Below, one piece after another: positions 15,141-23,318 of a DNA stretch of 28,831 nt. The notes beneath the pieces were generated by a model, which saw nothing but the letters and a program-made list of their open reading frames with translations, had not been told where the DNA came from and searched no databases. The stretch's first letter is position 1. Every line of letters starts with the position of its first letter. The stretch is from positions 1 to 28,831 of the forward strand of contig CATXKN010000014.1 of the NCBI GenBank assembly GCA_958370785.1. Reading direction: 5' to 3'. Source of the DNA: an uncultured Collinsella sp. Lineage in GTDB: Bacteria > Actinomycetota > Coriobacteriia > Coriobacteriales > Coriobacteriaceae. The position numbers were made by a program, and so were the translations under genes.

Positions 15141-15980
15141 ATGTGCCGAAGGTGGTATGTACCAGTGCGGCTCGAATGGGTCAAGACCATCGAGACACCC
15201 GCAACGATTGAGGTTTGGGAGTATTCCGCGCCCGCTGGGCGCATGTATCCCGAGAACTGTCGCGATGATGATTCGGAAGATGAAAGCGAACGCGGGCGTA
15301 AGCCCGATGCAGCCGCTTACTACGATGCCGCGAGACGTCGGCAAAGGCACTACAAGGGTGTTCGTTGGGAGATAGCCCGCCTTATCGACTGCAATTTCGA
15401 TGATGCTACGAAGTTCCTCACGCTCACGTTCGCCGATAACGTATCAGATATTAAATACTGCAACCGCGAGTTCTCCAAGTTCGTTAGGCGTTTGAATAGG
15501 CGCGTCTATAAGTCCGATGTTATGCAGGTGCGCTATCTTGCGGTATGGGAAGCCCAGAAGCGCGGCGCTATCCACTACCACGTGGTTCTGTTCGGGTTTC
15601 CGTATATCAGGCTCTCCGAGCTTCGCGAGGTGTGGGGGCATGGTTTCGTCAAGATAAACCGTGTCGATGTCGACCAACGGCAAAACGTGGGGCGCTATAT
15701 CTCCAAGTATTTCAGCAAGGACGTTGACGAGGGTTCCTACAAGCAGAAGAAGTTCTTCCGTTCGCAGAACCTGATACAGCCTATCGAGGAACGCTTTACG
15801 ACTACTGAACGGCTCTCGTTCGATGGTTTCGATGTTTCCTTTACGAAAGAGTACGAACAGCAGGTGCCGAACTTCGGCGATGCGGGCGGCTATGCCCCTC
15901 GCACGGTTCGCTACACCAAGATATGCAAGGAACTAGGTAAGGAGTGTGTTGGCAATGGCAACATGTGTGATGGTCGATAA
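15141..15980 (+). CDS. HUH-family rolling-circle replication initiator
   Basis: The 279-residue protein has the ordered motifs of a rolling-circle Rep: motif I TLTF (about 94-97), motif II HYH (His145 and His147 in AIHYHVVLFG) that binds the metal, and motif III YISKY (Tyr186 and Tyr190) that supplies the nicking tyrosine. This resembles the group of phage gene II-type Reps (REP_ORF2-G2P). It would nick the circular form of the excised element at its origin and may also serve as relaxase. The start is uncertain because no strong ribosome site precedes ATG 15141. The 3' end overlaps the next gene by 26 bp. Confidence 0.85.
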   Translation: MCRRWYVPVRLEWVKTIETPATIEVWEYSAPAGRMYPENCRDDDSEDESERGRKPDAAAYYDAARRRQRHYKGVRWEIARLIDCNFDDATKFLTLTFADNVSDIKYCNREFSKFVRRLNRRVYKSDVMQVRYLAVWEAQKRGAIHYHVVLFGFPYIRLSELREVWGHGFVKINRVDVDQRQNVGRYISKYFSKDVDEGSYKQKKFFRSQNLIQPIEERFTTTERLSFDGFDVSFTKEYEQQVPNFGDAGGYAPRTVRYTKICKELGKECVGNGNMCDGR

Positions 15981-16170
15981 GGCTGACGTTCAGGCGCTGG
16001 GTTTCAGCGCGTCCAAGTCTGCTGACATTATCAGGGCTGCTAAAGCTCTCATGGTTTCCAAGGGGTTCGGGTTCTACGGCTCCCGCAAGGTCGGGCGCGT
16101 CCCCGCGTCCGCTGTTGCCGAGATAATCGGCGTTGACCCCGTGGGGGCGCATGATGCCAAAGACCAGTAA
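15955..16170 (+). CDS. DUF3173-like small protein, probable excision factor
   Basis: This 71-residue basic protein has a helix-turn-helix-like pattern (VDKADVQALGFSASKSADIIRAAKAL) followed by GFGFYGSRKVGRVPASAVAEIIG. The last segment is the signature of the DUF3173 group, which sits directly upstream of tyrosine integrases in many Gram-positive integrative elements. ATG 15955 was preferred because AAGGAG lies ten bases upstream; TTG 15949 is possible. It overlaps rep at one end and the integrase at the other. A role as Xis-like recombination directionality factor is inferred from position and size. Confidence 0.78.
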   Translation: MATCVMVDKADVQALGFSASKSADIIRAAKALMVSKGFGFYGSRKVGRVPASAVAEIIGVDPVGAHDAKDQ

Positions 16171-17347
16171 CGTATACCGCGACAAACGCAACGGGTCGTG
16201 GTATTTCGTGGCGAACCTCGGCACCGATGCCGAGGGCAAGCGCGTACGCCATTGGGGTCGCGGCTACAAGACCCAGAAGGACGCGAAAGCCGCCTACGAT
16301 GCGTATATGGCTGACTTCTCCAAGACCGCCGTACGCGGCAACTCCACCATGTCATTCGGTGAGTTCTACCGCTCCTATTGGGAGCCTGACTATAGGGGGC
16401 GCGTCCGTGAAAGCACTTTCTATGCCCGCTGCTCGATAGCCCGAAAGCATTTTGGCGCTTTCGATCGCCTGCGGCTGCGGGATATTACCCCGCCGATGGT
16501 GAAGCGGTGGCAGAACGGGCTTTTGGAGGGTCACGCGCCCTCCTACGCGCGTCTCGTGTTCGGTCACTTCGCTATGGTTCTCGATATGGCGGTGCAGTTG
16601 GGGCTTTTGCAGCGCAACCCCGCGCGGCAGGTCGGCAATATCCCGAAACGGCACCGTGAGGTTGATTTCTGGACGCGGGACGAATTCGAGCGTGTAATTG
16701 CTACCTTCGACACGTCCGAGTATTACGGGCTTTATGGCTTCACGTGCCTTTGGCTGCTCTACATGACGGGGCTTCGGTTGGGTGAAGCCCAAGCCCTGAA
16801 ATGGTCTGCTGTCGACTTTGGCTCGGGTGTCCTGTCGGTGGACTGCTCGATGTATTACCGTAATGTCCGCGAATGGAAACTAACGCCCCCCAAGACCAAG
16901 GCTGGCAAACGTGCGATAGCCCTCGATGCGCTCACGCTTGAATATCTCGAACGCTGGCGCGGCGTGCAGCGCCGTAACGTTGTGACGGACTTTGTTCTTA
17001 GCTGGAACGGTGACCCGTTCGCTAGGGATACCATTGGGCGTATCATCGACCGCCATGCGCCTATGGCTGGCGTTCATCGGATACGCCCCCACGGTCTGCG
17101 GCACAGCCATGTTGCCTTGCTTATCGCCCTTGGGGTGAATGTCTTGTCTATTGCTAACCGTCTCGGGCATCGTGACGTGAGCTTGACCCTTAACGTATAT
17201 GGACACCTGATGCATGATGCCCGCCGCGAGGTTGCCCTCCGTCTCGATGATGCGTTCTCTGCGCCCTCGGGCGGGCAACCGATTTGCAACCTTCCCAGCC
17301 CGAGCGACCCGCCCGAACCCGCGCGAAACGGCACCGATAGCGCCTAA
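16154..17347 (+). CDS. Site-specific tyrosine recombinase (integrase)
   Basis: The 397-residue enzyme has an N-terminal arm-binding part (NVYRDKRNGSWYFVANLGTD), a SAM-like core-binding region at about 65-150, and a catalytic domain. Catalytic residues are visible: Arg in TGLRLGEAQ (about 208), the HGLRH box (about 313), the GH pair in LGHRDVS (about 338) and the nucleophilic Tyr in LNVYGHL (about 348). The start is ATG 16154 or the adjoining ATG 16151, behind GGGGG. It overlaps the DUF3173-like gene by 17 bp and is the last gene of the element, 36 bp from the candidate attR. It should integrate and, with the upstream small protein, excise the element. Confidence 0.93.
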   Translation: MPKTSNVYRDKRNGSWYFVANLGTDAEGKRVRHWGRGYKTQKDAKAAYDAYMADFSKTAVRGNSTMSFGEFYRSYWEPDYRGRVRESTFYARCSIARKHFGAFDRLRLRDITPPMVKRWQNGLLEGHAPSYARLVFGHFAMVLDMAVQLGLLQRNPARQVGNIPKRHREVDFWTRDEFERVIATFDTSEYYGLYGFTCLWLLYMTGLRLGEAQALKWSAVDFGSGVLSVDCSMYYRNVREWKLTPPKTKAGKRAIALDALTLEYLERWRGVQRRNVVTDFVLSWNGDPFARDTIGRIIDRHAPMAGVHRIRPHGLRHSHVALLIALGVNVLSIANRLGHRDVSLTLNVYGHLMHDARREVALRLDDAFSAPSGGQPICNLPSPSDPPEPARNGTDSA

Positions 17348-17382
17348 AGGCGCAGGTCAAGCGTTATCGAACCCTGATTCCT

Positions 17383-17401
17383 TATTTCGAGGGTATTACC
17401 G
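17383..17401. other. Candidate right attachment site (attR core)
   Basis: TATTTCGAGGGTATTACCG matches the left copy at 9647-9665 in 18 of 19 bases, lies 36 bp beyond the integrase stop and precedes the recJ promoter region. An insertion here leaves recJ intact. The single mismatch may reflect divergence after integration or a tolerated core difference. Confidence 0.55.
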
Positions 17402-17456
17402 GCATCGTTTACCGAAACCGCGGCGTGCTGCGGCGATTGGCGTCCGCGCTGCACGG

Positions 17457-17462
17457 TATAAT
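17457..17462 (+). promoter_or_regulatory. Perfect -10 box upstream of the recJ region
   Basis: TATAAT lies about 60 bp before the leader ORF and 110 bp before the recJ start. No good -35 is seen at 17 bp; the best candidate, TTGGCG, is 14 bp away, so a promoter is likely but weak or activated. It is outside the element, so recJ keeps its own promoter. Confidence 0.45.
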
Positions 17463-17518
17463 AAATCCGTTCAACAGATCTGCCTGCCGAAGCGGGCATA
17501 CACAGAGGACTCATCGCT

Positions 17519-17584
17519 ATGAACCGTGAGAGGTATCGCGGCGACCTGCCCCTATCGAGGGTGGGTGCCTATGTCATCGCTTAA
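17519..17584 (+). CDS. Possible 21-codon leader ORF overlapping the recJ start
   Basis: An ATG preceded by AGAGGA (17504-17509, nine bases away) opens a 21-codon frame, MNRERYRGDLPLSRVGAYVIA, that ends in TAA 14 bp inside recJ. Arg makes up 4 of 21 residues. It lies in a different frame from recJ. It could couple translation of recJ to its own translation or be fortuitous; no family is recognised. Confidence 0.4.
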   Translation: MNRERYRGDLPLSRVGAYVIA

Positions 17585-20500
17585 GACGACGCATCGCTGG
17601 GCGGTCGCTCAGCAAAACCCCGAGCTCGAAAAGGAGCTTTCGGCTGGCCTGGGCATACCCGGGCTGGTGGCGCGCATTATGGTTGCGCACGGCATTACAT
17701 CCATCGAAGAAGGTCGGCTGTTTTTGACGCCTTCACTCGATCGCGACTGGGCCGACCCACTCATTATCCCGGGCATGTCGGTCGTTGCCGACCGCGTCGA
17801 GCGTGCTATTCGTAACCACGAGCACATCGCGGTCTTTGGCGATTTTGACGTTGACGGTATTACGTCGACCTGCCTGTTGACCGAGGCGCTGCGCACGTTT
17901 GGCGCCGATGTCACGCCGTTTATTCCGCATCGCTTTGACGAGGGCTACGGTCTTTCGCGCGCGGCGCTCGACCGCGTTAACGAGCTCGCTCGCCCCCAGC
18001 TGATCGTGACTGTCGATAACGGTATTGCCGCCAAGGAAGAGGTTTCCTATCTGGAGAGCCTGGGGATCGATTTGGTGGTCACGGACCATCATGAGCCCTC
18101 CGATCAGGTGCCGCAGGGCGTGCCCCTGACCGACCCTAAGCTCGAGGACGAGGGTCCTTCGCGTGAGCTTGCCGGTGCCGGCGTGGCACTCAAGCTGGTG
18201 CAGGTCCTGGGCGAGCGTCTGGGCAAGCCGTCGTATTGGCGTTCGCTGATCGAGGTTGCGGCGCTGGGCACCGTGTCCGACATGATGCCGCTGACGCCCG
18301 AGAACCGCGCGCTGGTCGCCGAGGGCATCCAGCAGATGCGCGTGACCGCCCGCCCCGGCTATATCGCGCTGGCCGCGCTCGCCAAGGCCGACCTCTCTAG
18401 CATTACGGCCGATGGCCTGTCGTTTTCGCTCATTCCCCGCTTGAACGCCGCCGGCCGCATGGCCGATCCCAAGCTGGCGCTCGACCTGCTGCTTGCCCGT
18501 GATCCTATCGAGGCAAGCGCGCTGGCGGCCGAGCTCGAGGAGATCAACCGTCAGCGTCGCGAGATCGAGGCGGAGCTCACGCGCGATGCCATGGCAAAGG
18601 TCGAGGAGACCTATGATGGCGGTCGCGCAATCGTCGTGGGTGGCGAGGGCTGGCACGAGGGCGTCAAGGGTATCGTAGCGAGCCGTCTGACCAACCGTTA
18701 TCACGTGCCGGCGCTGCTGTTCTCGATCGAAGACGGTATCGCTCGCGGTTCGGGTCGCTCGGTGGGCAAGGTCAACCTGTTCGACGCCGTCGAGCGTTGC
18801 TCCGATCTGCTGATTCGTCGCGGCGGGCATGCGGGTGCGGTGGGCGTGACCATCGAGGCGTCCAAGCTCGACGAGTTCCGTCGTCGCCTTTCCGCCGTGC
18901 TGTCCGAGCTTCCCGCCGAGGACTTTGAGGACACCGACGAGGTTGCCGCCACCGTCGACCTCTCCGAGCTGAATATTGAGACCATCGAGCAGATCTCCCG
19001 TCTTGAGCCGTTTGGCCAGGGCAACAAGGTGCCGCTGTTGGCGGCCGAGGGCGTGACAATGTGCGATCGCGCCGTGGTGGGCAAAACCGGCGAGCACATG
19101 CGCTTCGTGGCGACCGATGGCGCTGCGAGTGTGCCGGCCATTATGTTCCGCGTGCCGCAGATCGATAAGCTCATCAATTGCGATAGCGCCGTCGATTTGG
19201 TGTTCGAGGCCGTGGCCGAGCATTGGCAAGGTCGCGTAAAGCCCAAGCTTATGATCAAGGATGTCTTGGTCCGCGATACCACGGCGCCCAGCGTTGACGA
19301 CCCGGCATGCGAGCTTCGCCGCGGCGTGGAGCCTGCGGACGCCGGTCTTCGTCTAGAGTCCCGCAAGCGCCAAACGCTCGCCCAGCTTTCCTATACCGAG
19401 CTGACGCGCTCGCTTATCCATAGCTTTATCGGCTCGAACCAGCCGCATCGCGCGCAGGTTGAGGCGCTCGACGCGCTGGCCGACCACCAAAGTGTTCTGG
19501 CCGTTATGGGAACGGGCCGCGGCAAGTCTTTGATTTTCCATGTGCACGCCGCGCGCGAGGCGGTTCTTCGCGGGCGTGCAAGCATCTTTGTCTATCCGCT
19601 GCGCGCGCTCGTTGCCGACCAGGCCTATCACCTCTCGTCGACGATGGCCGCGCTCGGCATTGGCGTAGGCGTGCTGACCGGCGAGACCGTGGAGGCGGCG
19701 CGCGATGACGTGTTTGCCGGCTTGGCTTCGGGCCGCACCGGCATCGTGCTCACGACGCCCGAGTTCCTGTCCATTCACCGCGACCGCTTTGCGCGTTCGG
19801 GCCGCATCGGTTTTGTCGTTATCGATGAGGCGCATCATGCCGGTCTTGCCAAGGGCGGCGACCGCAGCGCCTATCTTGACATGCCCGATATCCTCAAGGC
19901 CCTGGGCGACCCGGTCGTTCTGGCGGCGACGGCCACCGCAACGGCCCCGGTTGTGGCCGAGCTCGCCCGCGTGCTACCGATTACCCGCACGGTGGTCGAC
20001 GAGACAGTGCGCGAGAACTTGCAGCTCGAGGATGACCGAGATCTTGCGAGCCGCGAGAACCGCCTGGTGTCAATCGTGGCGACGGGGGAGAAGACCGTCA
20101 TCTACGTCAACTCGCGCGACCAGTCCGTGGCGCTTGCTAAGACGCTGCGCAAGCGGGTACCCGATTGCGCGACCCGCATCGCGTTCTATAACGCGGGGCT
20201 TGCACGCTCCGATCGTCGCCGTGTCGAGGAAGCGTTTCGTGACGGCAGCCTCAGTTGCATCGTTTCGACCTCTGCCTTTGGTGAGGGCGTGAACCTGCCC
20301 GATATCCGCCATGTCGTGCTCTACCACATGCCGTTTGGCGCCATCGAGTTCAACCAGATGAGCGGACGCGCCGGTCGCGACGGCCAACCTGCCGTGATTC
20401 ACCTGCTCTATTCGTCGCGTGACGCTCGCATTAACGAGCGCCTGCTCGACTGCTACGCGCCCGAGCGCGATGAGCTCGTCACGCTCTATCGAGCGCTGCA

Positions 20501-20858
20501 GACTATGTGGCGCTCCAACCGCGGCAAGACCGGGGACGACTCGTTTAGTGCGAGCGATATCGACATCGCGCAGATGTGCCTCGCCATCGATGCTCGCACG
20601 CCGGTCGACGAGCGCTCGGTGGAAAGCGGCCTGGGAATCTTCGAAGAGCTTGGTTTCTGTCGCGTTTCGGGGTTTGACGACACCCGTCGCATCGCGATGG
20701 CCGAAAACCCCGGCCGCGTGCAATTGAGCAGGTCAATTCGCTATTTGGAGGGCTTGCGCTCGCGCATGGAGTTCTCGGCTTTCCGGAGCTGGGCGCTCGA
20801 TTCGTGCGCTTCTGATATGCTAGCCAAAGTTAACCGCCCGATCGTACCGCGGGCCTAG
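17571..20858 (+). CDS. recJ: RecJ single-strand exonuclease fused to a RecQ-like DEAD/DEAH helicase
   Basis: The 1095-residue protein joins two enzymes. Residues 1 to about 560 form RecJ: phosphoesterase motif DFDVDG (about 91), TVDNG (about 147) and DHH (about 170), then a DHHA1 segment ending in RRGGHAGAVGVTIE and an OB-like part (LEPFGQGNKVPLL). Residues from about 610 form a superfamily 2 helicase of RecQ type: Walker A-like MGTGRGKS (about 647), DEAH box (about 751), AATATAT, and motif VI QMSGRAGRDGQPA. RecJ degrades single-stranded DNA 5' to 3' in recombination and repair; the helicase could unwind the substrate for it. The ATG at 17571 is preferred over a GTG at 17526 because a G-rich site (GAGGGTGG) precedes it. 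rel follows after 15 bp. Confidence 0.9.
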   Translation: MSSLKTTHRWAVAQQNPELEKELSAGLGIPGLVARIMVAHGITSIEEGRLFLTPSLDRDWADPLIIPGMSVVADRVERAIRNHEHIAVFGDFDVDGITSTCLLTEALRTFGADVTPFIPHRFDEGYGLSRAALDRVNELARPQLIVTVDNGIAAKEEVSYLESLGIDLVVTDHHEPSDQVPQGVPLTDPKLEDEGPSRELAGAGVALKLVQVLGERLGKPSYWRSLIEVAALGTVSDMMPLTPENRALVAEGIQQMRVTARPGYIALAALAKADLSSITADGLSFSLIPRLNAAGRMADPKLALDLLLARDPIEASALAAELEEINRQRREIEAELTRDAMAKVEETYDGGRAIVVGGEGWHEGVKGIVASRLTNRYHVPALLFSIEDGIARGSGRSVGKVNLFDAVERCSDLLIRRGGHAGAVGVTIEASKLDEFRRRLSAVLSELPAEDFEDTDEVAATVDLSELNIETIEQISRLEPFGQGNKVPLLAAEGVTMCDRAVVGKTGEHMRFVATDGAASVPAIMFRVPQIDKLINCDSAVDLVFEAVAEHWQGRVKPKLMIKDVLVRDTTAPSVDDPACELRRGVEPADAGLRLESRKRQTLAQLSYTELTRSLIHSFIGSNQPHRAQVEALDALADHQSVLAVMGTGRGKSLIFHVHAAREAVLRGRASIFVYPLRALVADQAYHLSSTMAALGIGVGVLTGETVEAARDDVFAGLASGRTGIVLTTPEFLSIHRDRFARSGRIGFVVIDEAHHAGLAKGGDRSAYLDMPDILKALGDPVVLAATATATAPVVAELARVLPITRTVVDETVRENLQLEDDRDLASRENRLVSIVATGEKTVIYVNSRDQSVALAKTLRKRVPDCATRIAFYNAGLARSDRRRVEEAFRDGSLSCIVSTSAFGEGVNLPDIRHVVLYHMPFGAIEFNQMSGRAGRDGQPAVIHLLYSSRDARINERLLDCYAPERDELVTLYRALQTMWRSNRGKTGDDSFSASDIDIAQMCLAIDARTPVDERSVESGLGIFEELGFCRVSGFDDTRRIAMAENPGRVQLSRSIRYLEGLRSRMEFSAFRSWALDSCASDMLAKVNRPIVPRA

Positions 20859-20873
20859 GGGAAGGGGACCTCG

Positions 20874-23234
20874 ATGGATGCCGCAGCCCGTACCGCCCAT
20901 GATTCCACCCTCCAGCCGTTCTCGGAGATGGAGCACTATAAGCATGCCGATGAGCTGCCGCCCGAGATTATGGCTGACAGCTACGACAAGCTGGAGCGCC
21001 TGTGCCTCAAATATATGAATGAGGACGACTTCTCTAAGGTGGAGCAGGCCTACTGCTTTGCCGCCGAGAAGCACTGCAACCAAAAGCGCCGCTCGGGTGA
21101 GATGTACATCAACCATCCCGTCGAGGTGGCCATCATTTTGGCCGATCTCAAGATGGACTGTGACGTGGTGTGTGCCGCGCTGCTGCACGATACCGTCGAG
21201 GATACCGAGACCTCGCTTGCCGATGTTTCCGGCCTGTTTGGCGACACGGTGGCCGAGCTCGTCGATGGCGTGACCAAGCTCACCAACATCGAAGTCGATA
21301 GCATGGACGAGAAGCAGGCGCTTACGCTGCGCAAGATGTTCCTCGCCATGTCCAAGGACATCCGCGTCATTATCGTTAAGCTTGCCGACCGTCTGCACAA
21401 CATGCGCACCCTTGCAGCTCTGCGCGAGGACCGTCGCCTGTTTAAGGCCCGCGAGACCATGGACGTGTATGCGCCCCTGGCCGACCGTCTGGGCATGAGC
21501 TCTATTAAGTGGGAGCTCGAGGACCTGTCCTTCTTCTACCTGGAGCCCGACGCCTACCAGCGCATCGCGCGCATGGTGGCTGAGTCGCGCGAGGTTCGCG
21601 AGCGCTATCTGGCCGAGACCATCAAGACGCTCACCGACGAGCTCAACCGCATCGGCCTGGAGGGCTTCCAGATTAATGGCCGCTCCAAGCACTATTGGTC
21701 CATCTACCAAAAGATGAAGCGTAAGGGCAAGGAGTTCTCCGAGATCTACGACCTGGTGGCGCTGCGCGTCATCACGCATTCGGTGCGCGATTGCTACTCC
21801 ACGCTCGGTGCAGTGCATACGCTGTGGCACCCCATGCCCGGTCGCTTTAAAGACTATATCGCCATGCCCAAGGTCAATAACTACCAGTCGCTCCACACGA
21901 CGGTCATCGGTCCCACGGCTCGTCCGCTCGAGATTCAGATTCGAACCTATGAGATGCATGAGCAGGCCGAGTACGGCATTGCCGCCCACTGGCTCTATAA
22001 GAAGTCGGGCGGATCGTCTGCGTCTAAGACCAACGATGCGCAGCGTCTGGACGATCAGATTAACTGGCTCAAACATTCGCTCGATTGGGCTGCGTCTGAT
22101 GAGATCACCGACGCTAAGGAATACCTGCACTCGCTGAAGGTCGACTTATTTGACCAGGAGATTTTTGTCTTTACGCCCAAGGGCGAGGTCATGGCGCTTC
22201 GTGCCGGCTCCACTCCGCTCGACTTTGCCTACGCCGTTCACACCGAGGTGGGCAACCACTGCGTCGGCGCTAAGATCAACGGTGCGGTGGCCCCGCTCAC
22301 GCACGAGATCAAGACGGGCGACCGCGTTGAAATCCTGACCAACAAGAGTTCCAAGCCGTCTCGTGATTGGCTCAAGATCGTTAAGACACCTTCCGCCAAG
22401 TCAAAGATCCGCCGCTATTTTGCCGCCGCGACCAAGGACGACGACGCTGCTGCCGGCCGCGATATACTGGCCAAGGACTTGCGCAAGCGCGGGTATGGCA
22501 TCTCTACGCCGCGATCCACGCGTGCGCTCAACGCCGTGGCGGAGCAGTTGAACTTCAAGCAGCTCGAGGACCTGTTTGCCGCCGTGGGCGCCGGCAAGGT
22601 TGCCCCGCGCGCCGTGGGTAACAAGGTCGAGCAGATTTTGGACCCCAAGCCCGAGGAGCAGCTCACCAAGGCCGAGGCTATCGCCGAGGTCGTGAAACAG
22701 CCGGCCCGAGGCTCCAACCGCAAGCCGCAAAAGCGCGGCAAGAGCGCCAGCAACGGCATTATCGTCAAGGGCGAGAGCAACAGCGGCCTGCTGGTCCGTC
22801 TGGCACATTGCTGCAATCCGGTGACGGGCGACGATATCGTCGGCTTCATCACGCGCGGTCGTGGCGTTTCGGTGCATCGCGCCAACTGCCCCAACGTCAA
22901 GGGTCTTATGGAGCATCCCGAGCGCATGATTGAAGTGGAGTGGGACGGCGCAGCCGACACCCTCTTCCAGGTCGAGATCGTGGTCGAGTGCCTGGACCGC
23001 ATGGGCCTGCTCAAGGATGTCACCATTGCCATTGGCGATGCGGGCGGCAATATCCTTTCTGCCGCCACGTCGACCAACCGCGAGGGTATTGCAACCCTGC
23101 GCTTTATGGTCGAGATCTCGGACGCGAGTGGTCTGGATCCGCTGCTGGCCTCTATCAGCAGCGTTGACTCGGTCTACGACGCACGCCGCCTGATGCCCGG
23201 CGAGGGTGGAGCCCAGCTTAAGCGCCGCGTTTAG
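20874..23234 (+). CDS. rel: Bifunctional (p)ppGpp synthetase/hydrolase Rel
   Basis: This 786-residue protein makes and degrades the alarmone (p)ppGpp in response to amino-acid starvation and other stress. Domain order is as usual for Rel/SpoT: HD hydrolase domain with YINHPVEVA and LLHDTVEDT (about 70-110), the synthetase domain with IYDLVALRVI and RFKDYIAMPKVNNYQSLHT (about 290-345), the TGS domain (EIFVFTPKGEVMALRAGSTPLDFAYAVH, about 428-455), and a C-terminal conserved-Cys/ACT regulatory part (HCCNPVTGDDIVGFITRGRGVSVHR). The intact HD motif indicates hydrolase activity, so this is a long bifunctional enzyme. GGGGAAGGGGA precedes the ATG. It lies 15 bp after recJ and so shares its transcript. 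Confidence 0.93.
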   Translation: MDAAARTAHDSTLQPFSEMEHYKHADELPPEIMADSYDKLERLCLKYMNEDDFSKVEQAYCFAAEKHCNQKRRSGEMYINHPVEVAIILADLKMDCDVVCAALLHDTVEDTETSLADVSGLFGDTVAELVDGVTKLTNIEVDSMDEKQALTLRKMFLAMSKDIRVIIVKLADRLHNMRTLAALREDRRLFKARETMDVYAPLADRLGMSSIKWELEDLSFFYLEPDAYQRIARMVAESREVRERYLAETIKTLTDELNRIGLEGFQINGRSKHYWSIYQKMKRKGKEFSEIYDLVALRVITHSVRDCYSTLGAVHTLWHPMPGRFKDYIAMPKVNNYQSLHTTVIGPTARPLEIQIRTYEMHEQAEYGIAAHWLYKKSGGSSASKTNDAQRLDDQINWLKHSLDWAASDEITDAKEYLHSLKVDLFDQEIFVFTPKGEVMALRAGSTPLDFAYAVHTEVGNHCVGAKINGAVAPLTHEIKTGDRVEILTNKSSKPSRDWLKIVKTPSAKSKIRRYFAAATKDDDAAAGRDILAKDLRKRGYGISTPRSTRALNAVAEQLNFKQLEDLFAAVGAGKVAPRAVGNKVEQILDPKPEEQLTKAEAIAEVVKQPARGSNRKPQKRGKSASNGIIVKGESNSGLLVRLAHCCNPVTGDDIVGFITRGRGVSVHRANCPNVKGLMEHPERMIEVEWDGAADTLFQVEIVVECLDRMGLLKDVTIAIGDAGGNILSAATSTNREGIATLRFMVEISDASGLDPLLASISSVDSVYDARRLMPGEGGAQLKRRV

Positions 23235-23271
23235 TCGCGACGAACGCGCCACATTATCGATATTCGCTACA

Positions 23272-23297
23272 CTCGAGGCATCGTTTGATGCCTCGAG
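23272..23297 (+). promoter_or_regulatory. Perfect hairpin in the leader of the MBL hydrolase gene
   Basis: CTCGAGGCATC pairs perfectly with GATGCCTCGAG around GTTT, and ends 21 bp before the start codon, directly ahead of the ribosome site. It could terminate rel transcripts weakly (only TTCTAT follows) or act as a leader structure or operator. Confidence 0.5.
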
Positions 23298-23318
23298 TTC
23301 TATAGAGAGGAGAGGGAC

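Larger units (their letters stand above)
9647..17401 (+). mobile_element. Integrative element with rolling-circle Rep, FtsK-like translocase and tyrosine integrase
   Basis: All genes from 10027 to 17347 read in the same direction, mostly with short gaps or overlaps. They include HUH Rep, FtsK/TcpA-like ATPase, DUF3173-like protein and integrase, a recognisable integrative-element set. Flanking genes on both sides are ordinary chromosomal ones. Candidate att cores lie at 9647-9665 and 17383-17401. The order of a small cytosolic protein, FtsK and Rep resembles the orf22/23-orf21-orf20 order of Tn916, and the Rep-FtsK-Xis-Int content resembles actinomycete AICEs. No VirB4-, VirB6- or VirB8-like gene is seen. 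No antibiotic-resistance cargo was recognised. Confidence 0.8.

Noticed and set aside
17733..19229. 498-codon minus-strand ORF antisense to recJ
   Set aside because: Open only because of the codon bias of recJ. No domain, no ribosome site, low-complexity composition.
23226..23247. CGCGTT/AACGCG as terminator after rel
   Set aside because: The stem is short (6 bp) and no T-run follows.
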